Positions 58,122-64,000 of a stretch of DNA of 64,000 nucleotides are shown here, piece after piece. Made by a program: the position numbers and the translations under genes. This DNA comes from Magnetospirillum fulvum MGU-K5 (lineage in GTDB: Bacteria > Pseudomonadota > Alphaproteobacteria > Rhodospirillales > Magnetospirillaceae): assembly GCF_000442515.1 (NCBI RefSeq), contig NZ_AQPH01000006.1:1-64000 (forward strand). The letters are read 5' to 3'. Positions within the stretch are counted from its first letter, which is position 1, and each line of letters begins with the position of its first letter. The notes below the pieces were generated by a model. The model made no database searches, was not told where the DNA came from, and worked only from the letters and a program-made list of their open reading frames with translations.

Positions 58122-58455
58122 GATGGCCCTGGCCGAAAGCGTGATTGATCTGGTCGAGGACGCGGCCCGCGCCAACGGGGTCACGCGGGTCAAGACGGTG
58201 GTGGTCGAGATCGGCACCTTAGGCCACGTCTCGCCCGAGGCGCTGCACTTTTGCTTCGAGGCGGTCAGCCGCGACAGCGTTGCCGCGGGGGCACGGCTGG
58301 AAATCGTCTCGGTCGCGGGGGCGGGCTGGTGCCTCGATTGCGGTAAGAGTGTCGCGCTGGCGGAACGGTTCGGCGCCTGTCCCGAATGCGGGCGGCATCA
58401 TGTTCAGATGACCGCCGGTGACGAAATGCGAGTCAAGGAAGTGGAGGTGGGATGA
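58114..58455 (+). CDS. hypA: Hydrogenase nickel metallochaperone HypA
   Basis: HypA delivers Ni to the hydrogenase large subunit with HypB. The product is 113 aa. The N-terminus [14 protein letters not shown] has the Ni-binding His2, and the zinc site is two CxxC pairs (CLDCGKS and CPECGRH). ATG 58114 overlaps the hupK stop by eight bases, and the stop overlaps hypB. Confidence 0.96.
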   Translation: MHEMALAESVIDLVEDAARANGVTRVKTVVVEIGTLGHVSPEALHFCFEAVSRDSVAAGARLEIVSVAGAGWCLDCGKSVALAERFGACPECGRHHVQMTAGDEMRVKEVEVG

Positions 58456-59399
58456 TGTGCACCGTTTGTGGCTGCGGCGAGGCGTCGGTCGAGACCGGCA
58501 CGAACAAAGCGGGCCATGCCCACACCCATGACCACACGCATTCCCATTCCCACCCGCATGAGCATGGGCACGGTCATAGCCATAGCCACGATCACGACCA
58601 TACCCACGATCACGCTCATGAGCATATCCACGACCATGATCATGCTCATGACCATACCCATCCCCACGATTACGGCTCCGGTCCGGCGGGGGTGCATGTG
58701 CCGGGCCTCAGCCAGGAGCGGATCGTCCGGATCGAGCGCGATATCTTGTCCAAGAACGATGCCCTCGCGGCGGCCAACCGGGTCCGGCTGGCGGAACTCG
58801 GGGTGTTCGCGCTTAATCTGGTGTCCAGCCCCGGTTCGGGCAAAACCAGCCTGTTGGTCCGCACCATCACCGATCTGGCTGATAAATTCCCGCTGGCGGT
58901 GATCGAGGGCGATCAGCAGACCTCGAACGATGCCGCCCGCATCCGCGCCACCGGGGTTGCCGCGATCCAGATCAATACCGGCAAGGGCTGCCATCTTGAC
59001 GCCCACATGGTTGGCCATGCCTTGGACGATCTGCCGCTGGCGGCGGGCGGGGTGCTGTTCATCGAAAATGTCGGCAATCTGGTCTGCCCGGCGGCGTTCG
59101 ATCTGGGCGAGGCGTACAAGGTGGTGGTGCTGTCGGTGACCGAGGGCGAGGACAAGCCGCTGAAATATCCCGATATGTTCGCCGCCGCCGATCTGATGCT
59201 GCTGAACAAGTCCGATCTGTTGCCCCATCTTGAGTTCGACGTCGCCGCCTGTGTCGCCAACGCGCTCAGGGTCAATCCCCGGCTGAAGATACTCCAGGTT
59301 TCGGCCCGTACCGGCGAAGGATTGGGGGCCTTTCTCGATTGGATCGGGGCTGGCGTAGCGATGGCTCGGGCCACGGCGAAGGCCGCCGCGCCAGCGTGA
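58452..59399 (+). CDS. hypB: Hydrogenase nickel GTPase HypB, His-rich
   Basis: HypB is the GTPase that drives nickel insertion with HypA. The product is 315 aa. An N-terminal CxxCGC motif (CTVCGCGE) is followed by about 26 alternating histidines (residues 22-73), then the GTPase: P-loop [30 protein letters not shown] (metal site) and LLNKSDLL. The His region suggests nickel storage, as in rhizobial HypB. The hypF start GTG overlaps the stop. Confidence 0.97.
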   Translation: MMCTVCGCGEASVETGTNKAGHAHTHDHTHSHSHPHEHGHGHSHSHDHDHTHDHAHEHIHDHDHAHDHTHPHDYGSGPAGVHVPGLSQERIVRIERDILSKNDALAAANRVRLAELGVFALNLVSSPGSGKTSLLVRTITDLADKFPLAVIEGDQQTSNDAARIRATGVAAIQINTGKGCHLDAHMVGHALDDLPLAAGGVLFIENVGNLVCPAAFDLGEAYKVVVLSVTEGEDKPLKYPDMFAAADLMLLNKSDLLPHLEFDVAACVANALRVNPRLKILQVSARTGEGLGAFLDWIGAGVAMARATAKAAAPA

Positions 59400-61666
59400 C
59401 CCGACGCGACGCGACGGTGAGGCGGGAAGCAATCCGGCTGCGCGGGCGGGTTCAGGGAGTCGGGATGCGCCCCTTCGTGTTCGGTCTGGCCGAGCGGCTG
59501 GGGCTGGTCGGCTTCGTCTGCAACGATGCCGAGGGGGTGGCGATCGAGGTCGAAGGCCGGGCGATTGATGCCTTCGCCGCGGCGCTTGCCGCCGAGGCCC
59601 CGCCGCTGGCCCGGATCGATGCGGTGGAGCGCCGCCCGCTTCCGCCCCAGGGTAGCGGCGGCTTTGTCATCGCCGCCAGCCGCGACGGCGGCGCGGTCGC
59701 CACCGCGATCCCCGCCGATGCCGCCCTCTGCGAGTCCTGCCTGGACGATCTGTTCGATCCGGCCAGCCGGTTCTATCTCTATCCCTTCGTCACCTGCACT
59801 CAATGCGGGCCGCGCTTCACCATCACCCGCGCCGTCCCCTATGACCGCCCCAACACCGCAATGGCTGGGTTCGCCCTGTGCCCGGAGTGCGAGCAGGCGT
59901 ACCGTGACCCCCGCGACCGCCGCTTTCATGCCGAACCGCTGGCCTGTCCAATCTGCGGGCCGAGATTAAGTCTTTATCCCGATGAGCCCGAAGGCTCATC
60001 GGAGCCCTTATTCCCCATCGCCGCGATCGGGGCGGCGTTGCGGGCGGGACAGATTGTCGCGGTGAAGGGGATCGGCGGTTTTCACCTGATGTGCGACGCC
60101 AGCAACGAGGCCAGTGTCGCCGCTCTGCGCCACCGCAAGGGCCGCGAGTCCAAGCCGTTCGCGGTGATGGTCGCCAATCCGGCCTCGCTCGACCGCTTCG
60201 CGATCCCAGAGGCGGCCGAGCGGACCCTGATTGCGGCACCGTCGCGGCCGATCGTGTTGATGCGGGTGCAGCCCGGCACCCTGGCTCCCTCGGTCGCGCC
60301 GTCGCTGACACGGGGCGGCTTCCTGCTCCCCTATGCCCCGCTGCATCATCTGATCTTTCACGATCTGGCCGGACGGCCCGAGGGGCGGGACTGGCGGGAT
60401 CAGGCCCAGCCGTTCGCGCTGATCGCCACCAGCGCCAATCCCGGCGGCGAGCCGCTGGTGGTTGAGGACGAGGAGGCACGGCAGCGGCTCGCCGGGATCG
60501 CCGATCTGATCGTCACCCACGACCGCCCGATCCTGATCCGGGCCGACGATTCGGTAATGGGGGGCGCGGCGGGTGGGCCGGTGTTCCTGCGCCGGGCGCG
60601 GGGTTTTGTTCCCGATCCGATTGATCTGGGCGAAGACGGGCCGTGCGTGCTGGGGGTCGGGGCGCATCTGAAGGCAACGGTGACGCTGACCCGGGGCCGC
60701 GAAGCCTTTGTCTCGCAGCATATCGGCGATCTCGACACCGCAGAGACTCTGCGATTCTACCGCGAGACAATCGCCCACCTGACCCGGATTTTGGACGTTT
60801 CGCCCGAGATCGTCGCCTGCGATTTGCATTCCGATTACGCCTCGACCCGCTATGCCGAGAGTCTTGACCGTCCCCTGATGCGCGTGCAGCATCATGCCGC
60901 TCATCTCGCCGCGATTGCCGCCGAGCATCGCCAGAGCGGCCCGGTGCTGGGCGTTGCGCTCGACGGTCACGGGCTGGGCGACGATGGCGGCAATTGGGGC
61001 GGCGAATTGATGATCGTCGAAGGTGCCTCTTGGCGGCGAATCGGTCATCTCCGCCCGCTGGCGCTGCCGGGGGGCGACCGCGCCGCCCGCGAACCCTGGC
61101 GGATGGGGGTGGCGGCGCTCGCCGCGATCGGACAGGCCGAGAGCGCGGCGGCGCGCTTTGCCGACATCCCGTTGGCGGCGGCGCTGGCGGCGCGGGTCGC
61201 CTCGGCCCCGACCACCACCAGCCTGGGCCGCCTATTCGATGCCGCCGCCGCTCTGCTGGGGCTTCGGACCCACCAGGGACATGAGGGGCAGGCGGCGATG
61301 GAACTGGAAGCGCTGGTGAGGGAGCCGCAACCGCTTCCCGGCGGCTATGTCCTGGCGGACGATGTGCTGGATTTCACCCCGTTGCTGGCGGCGCTGGCCG
61401 TACCGGGGATCGATCGCCGCGCCGGGGCAGAACTGTTTCACGGCACCCTGATCGCCGGGCTGGCCGCCTGGATCACCGCCGCCGCCGCCCGTCTGGGGAT
61501 GGAGCGGGTCGCGCTGGGCGGTGGGTGTCTGATGAACCGGGTGCTGGCCGAGGGGCTGAGTGTCGCGCTGGAGCGCCAGGGGGTGCGGCCGCTGCTGGCG
61601 CGCGCGGTGCCCACCAACGATGGCGGTCTGTCGCTGGGCCAAGCCGCGATGGCGCGGGCCGTGTAA
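59396..61666 (+). CDS. hypF: Carbamoyltransferase HypF
   Basis: HypF makes the thiocarbamate on HypE that becomes the active-site cyanides. The product is about 756 aa with the expected domain order. First comes acylphosphatase ([20 protein letters not shown]), then two zinc-finger motifs ([33 protein letters not shown]). A YrdC-like domain ([16 protein letters not shown]) and a Kae1-like domain ([28 protein letters not shown]) follow. GTG 59396 overlaps the hypB stop; GTG 59417 is possible. A hairpin-forming stretch at 59979-60002 lies inside the gene. Confidence 0.95.
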   Translation: MTRRDATVRREAIRLRGRVQGVGMRPFVFGLAERLGLVGFVCNDAEGVAIEVEGRAIDAFAAALAAEAPPLARIDAVERRPLPPQGSGGFVIAASRDGGAVATAIPADAALCESCLDDLFDPASRFYLYPFVTCTQCGPRFTITRAVPYDRPNTAMAGFALCPECEQAYRDPRDRRFHAEPLACPICGPRLSLYPDEPEGSSEPLFPIAAIGAALRAGQIVAVKGIGGFHLMCDASNEASVAALRHRKGRESKPFAVMVANPASLDRFAIPEAAERTLIAAPSRPIVLMRVQPGTLAPSVAPSLTRGGFLLPYAPLHHLIFHDLAGRPEGRDWRDQAQPFALIATSANPGGEPLVVEDEEARQRLAGIADLIVTHDRPILIRADDSVMGGAAGGPVFLRRARGFVPDPIDLGEDGPCVLGVGAHLKATVTLTRGREAFVSQHIGDLDTAETLRFYRETIAHLTRILDVSPEIVACDLHSDYASTRYAESLDRPLMRVQHHAAHLAAIAAEHRQSGPVLGVALDGHGLGDDGGNWGGELMIVEGASWRRIGHLRPLALPGGDRAAREPWRMGVAALAAIGQAESAAARFADIPLAAALAARVASAPTTTSLGRLFDAAAALLGLRTHQGHEGQAAMELEALVREPQPLPGGYVLADDVLDFTPLLAALAVPGIDRRAGAELFHGTLIAGLAAWITAAAARLGMERVALGGGCLMNRVLAEGLSVALERQGVRPLLARAVPTNDGGLSLGQAAMARAV

Positions 61667-61670
61667 TATC

Positions 61671-61698
61671 GGTGGGCCAAAGACTTGGCCCACCTTTT
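61671..61698 (+). terminator. Terminator-like hairpin after hypF
   Basis: A 10-bp perfect stem (GGTGGGCCAA/TTGGCCCACC) with a 4-nt loop is followed by TTTT. It begins 5 nt after the hypF stop and could stop or attenuate transcription before hypCDE. Confidence 0.65.
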
Positions 61699-61712
61699 GC
61701 CCCTCGCCGGGC

Positions 61713-61792
61713 GGGCGCATCCGCGCCCTTGGCCGCCGCCGCAATGGCGGCTTGATCCCGGCGAACCTTTACACGACCGGTTCGCCGGGATC
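61713..61792 (+). other. Three tandem stem-loops before hypC
   Basis: Hairpins lie at 61713-61728 (GGGCGC/GCGCCC), 61735-61751 (GCCGCC/GGCGGC) and 61754-61792. The last has a perfect 14-bp stem with an 11-nt loop. It ends 4 nt before the hypC ribosome site (GGAG, 61796-61799). Together with the hairpin at 61671 they fill most of the hypF-hypC gap. A control element for hypC translation or mRNA processing is possible. Confidence 0.5.
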
Positions 61793-61807
61793 TCTGGAGT
61801 TTCGACG

Positions 61808-62044
61808 ATGTGTCTCGCCATTCCCGCCGAAGTGATCGAACTGCTCCCCGACGAGATGGCGCGGGTCAGTCTCGACGGCATCGTCAAGACGATCTCGGTC
61901 GGGCTGCTCGACGAGGTGGCGGTCGGCGATTACGTCGTCGTTCATGTCGGCCACGCCTTGGCCCGGATCGACGAGGCCGAGGCGCGGCGGACCCTGGCGC
62001 TGATCGCCGAGATGGGGCAGGGGACGACGGAGGCGGCACGATGA
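61808..62044 (+). CDS. hypC: Hydrogenase maturation chaperone HypC
   Basis: HypC works with HypD to assemble Fe(CN)2CO and deliver it to HupL. The product is 78 aa. MCLAIPAEVIEL holds the essential Cys2; VGDYVVVHVGHALARIDEAEA is conserved. ATG 61808 has GGAG 8 nt upstream. The stop overlaps the hypD start. Confidence 0.95.
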   Translation: MCLAIPAEVIELLPDEMARVSLDGIVKTISVGLLDEVAVGDYVVVHVGHALARIDEAEARRTLALIAEMGQGTTEAAR

Positions 62045-63183
62045 AGCATGTCGAGGAATATCGCGACGGGGCCTTGGCCCAGGGGCTGGCCGCCGCGATC
62101 CGGGCCGAGGCCGATCCGGCCCGATCCTATCGCCTGATGGAATTTTGCGGCGGGCATACTCACGCCATCGCCCGCTATGGGCTGGAAGATTTGCTGCCGC
62201 CGCCGGTCCGCCTGATCCACGGCCCCGGCTGTCCGGTCTGCGTCCTGCCGGTAGGGCGGATCGATGCCGCGATCCGGCTGGCGACCCGGCCTGGACTCAC
62301 GCTCTGCACCTATGGCGATCTGATGCGGGTGCCCGGCTCGCACCGCGACAGCCTGCTGAAGGCGAAGGCTGCCGGAGCCGATATCCGGATGGTCTATTCG
62401 ACCCTCGACGCGGTCGCGATTGCCGCGCGCGAGCCAGAGCGCGAGGTGGTGTTCTTTGCGATCGGGTTCGAAACGACGACGCCGCCGACGGCGATCGCGA
62501 TCCGCGAGGCTGAGCAGAACGGACTGACCAACTTCTCGGTCTTTTGCAACCACGTCCTGACCCCCGCCGCGATCCGGGCGATTGTCACCGGACCCGAGGC
62601 GGTCCGCGACGGGGTCGCCATAGATGGCTTCATCGGCCCGGCCCACGTCTCGACGGTGATCGGCTCGGACGCCTATCGCTTTTGCGCGACCGAGTTTTCC
62701 AAGCCGGTGGCGATCGCCGGGTTCGAGCCGCTCGATGTGCTTCAGGCGGTGCTGATGCTGGTGCGCCAGATCAATCAGGGCCGCCACGAAATCGAGACCC
62801 AGTACATTCGCGCCGTCACCCCCACCGGCAACCGCAAGGCCCAGGCCCTGGTCGCCACGATGTTCGAGCCGCGTCCGTCGTTTGAATGGCGCGGGCTGGG
62901 GGCGCTGCCCGATAGCGGTCTGCGGCTGCGTCCCGCCTTTGCCCGCTTCGATGCCGAGACCCGCTTCGAGGTCGACACCGTCCCCGCCCCCGACCATCCC
63001 GGCTGCGCCTGCGGAACGATCCTGCGCGGGGCGAAACGGCCCGAGCAATGCAAGCTGTTCGGCACCATCTGCACCCCGGACAGCCCGGTCGGAGCCTGCA
63101 TGGTCTCGTCCGAGGGGGCGTGTGCCGCGCAATGGAGCTATGGCCGCTTCCGCCGTCCCGCCGCCGAACGGGTGTCGGCATGA
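62041..63183 (+). CDS. hypD: Hydrogenase maturation protein HypD
   Basis: HypD is the [4Fe-4S] scaffold on which the Fe(CN)2CO unit is built with HypC and HypE. The product is 380 aa. Key motifs are FCGGHTH, HGPGCPVCVLPVGR, GFETTTPPTA and the C-terminal cysteine-rich part (GCACGTILRG, CKLFGTICTP). ATG 62041 overlaps the hypC stop. Confidence 0.96.
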   Translation: MKHVEEYRDGALAQGLAAAIRAEADPARSYRLMEFCGGHTHAIARYGLEDLLPPPVRLIHGPGCPVCVLPVGRIDAAIRLATRPGLTLCTYGDLMRVPGSHRDSLLKAKAAGADIRMVYSTLDAVAIAAREPEREVVFFAIGFETTTPPTAIAIREAEQNGLTNFSVFCNHVLTPAAIRAIVTGPEAVRDGVAIDGFIGPAHVSTVIGSDAYRFCATEFSKPVAIAGFEPLDVLQAVLMLVRQINQGRHEIETQYIRAVTPTGNRKAQALVATMFEPRPSFEWRGLGALPDSGLRLRPAFARFDAETRFEVDTVPAPDHPGCACGTILRGAKRPEQCKLFGTICTPDSPVGACMVSSEGACAAQWSYGRFRRPAAERVSA

Positions 63184-64000
63184 GCCCGCGCGACGCCAAG
63201 CCCCGGCTTGACCTGTCCGGCCGGGTCGAAATGACCCACGGCGCGGGCGGGCGGGCGATGGCCCAATTGATCGAGGCGATCTTCAAGCCCGCGCTCGCCA
63301 ACGATTTCCTGGCCCAGGGCAACGATCAGGCGGTGATGCCGCTGCCCGGCCCGGGGCGGCTGGCGATGTCAACCGACGGCTATGTCGTCTCGCCGCTGTT
63401 TTTTCCGGGCGGCGATATCGGCTCGCTGGCGATCCACGGCACCATCAACGATGTCGCGTTGTCGGGGGCGGTGCCACTCTATCTCTCGGTCAGCGTCATC
63501 ATCGAGGAAGGCTTTCCCCTGGCCGATCTGGCCCGGATCGCCGACAGCATGGGGGCAGCGTCGCGCGCCGCCGGGGTGCCGGTCGTTACCGGCGATACCA
63601 AGGTGGTCGAGCGCGGCAAGGCCGACGGAGTGTTCATCTCGACCGCCGGACTCGGACTGGTGCCGCCCGGCTTGGTCCTGTCGGGCGACCGCGCCCGCCC
63701 CGGCGACCGGGTGATCCTGTCTGGCTCGATCGGCGATCACGGCATCGCGATCTTGTCGTCTCGCGAGAATCTGGAGTTCGAGACGGCAATTCTGTCGGAT
63801 TCCGCCGCCCTGCACGGTCTGATCGCGGCGATGGTCGCCGCCGCCGGGCCGCATCTGCGGCTGATGCGCGATCCGACCCGGGGGGGGCTGGCCGCGACCT
63901 TGAACGAGATCGCCGATCAATCCGGGGTCGGAATCGTGATCGAGGAAGCGGCGATCCCGGTCAAGCCGCAGGTCGCGGCGGCGTGCGAGTTGCTGGGGAT
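63180..64000 (+). CDS. hypE: Hydrogenase maturation protein HypE (partial, cut by window end)
   Basis: HypE carries the thiocarbamate on its C-terminal Cys and dehydrates it to thiocyanate for the active site. The frame is open from ATG 63180 (overlapping the hypD stop) to the end of the window, 273 complete codons. Typical features are MTHGAGGRAMAQLIE, FLAQGNDQAVMP, the PurM-like LAMSTDGYVVSPLFFPGGDI and MRDPTRGGLAATLNEIA. The catalytic C-terminal cysteine lies outside the window. Confidence 0.95.
   Translation, partial: MSPRDAKPRLDLSGRVEMTHGAGGRAMAQLIEAIFKPALANDFLAQGNDQAVMPLPGPGRLAMSTDGYVVSPLFFPGGDIGSLAIHGTINDVALSGAVPLYLSVSVIIEEGFPLADLARIADSMGAASRAAGVPVVTGDTKVVERGKADGVFISTAGLGLVPPGLVLSGDRARPGDRVILSGSIGDHGIAILSSRENLEFETAILSDSAALHGLIAAMVAAAGPHLRLMRDPTRGGLAATLNEIADQSGVGIVIEEAAIPVKPQVAAACELLG

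Overview
The window reads as chromosomal DNA of a GC-rich alphaproteobacterium, most likely of the Rhodospirillales type. The signs are the order and content of the division and cell-wall cluster, a CckA-type kinase gene overlapping flhB, CheZ, and an uptake [NiFe]-hydrogenase (hup/hyp) cluster. No insertion sequence, prophage, CRISPR array or tRNA gene was found.

Region 1 (about 1-18.7 kb, minus strand) is an almost gapless dcw cluster, read mraZ-rsmH-ftsL-ftsI-murE-murF-mraY-murD-ftsW-murG-murC-murB-ddl-ftsQ-ftsA-ftsZ. It makes the peptidoglycan precursor and the divisome. Upstream of mraZ are five TGGGN-type MraZ boxes at exact 10-bp spacing and two DnaA-box-like sequences. The RNase P RNA gene follows (about 18.95-19.37 kb). 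Region 2 (19.5-26.1 kb, minus) holds cheZ, a CckA-like hybrid kinase and the flagellar genes flgB-flgC-fliE-fliQ-fliR-flhB. uvrB diverges from flgB.

Region 3 (28.3-33.3 kb, plus) is an operon of an APC permease, a class III aminotransferase, a CMD/AhpD-fold protein and a MetY-like enzyme, behind a promoter, a palindrome and a hairpin-rich leader. Region 4 (33.3-41.4 kb, minus) holds a DUF2760 membrane protein, two divergent Hsp70-like ATPases and a SAM methyltransferase with a regulatory domain. This is the best candidate here for an uncharacterised system. Region 5 (41.5-45.3 kb) is a TetR-controlled efflux operon (TetR, HlyD-type lipoprotein, ABC ATPase, ABC permease). It is followed by an MscS-family channel, a small HMA-like protein, MgtC, a small membrane protein and an NAD-binding/DUF2867 protein.

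Region 6 (51.1-64 kb, plus) is the hydrogenase cluster hupS-L-C-D-F-H-J-K followed by hypA-B-F-C-D-E, with hypE cut by the window end. It encodes the Tat-exported, membrane-bound H2-uptake enzyme and its Ni-Fe(CN)2CO maturation machinery.

Several conserved genes carry single-base frameshifts: ftsZ (one extra base), ftsI, hupS and hupK (missing bases, mostly in G/C runs). Because ftsZ and ftsI are essential, these are more likely sequence errors than real mutations. They also cast doubt on the apparent in-frame FtsI-MurE and MurE-MurF fusions.
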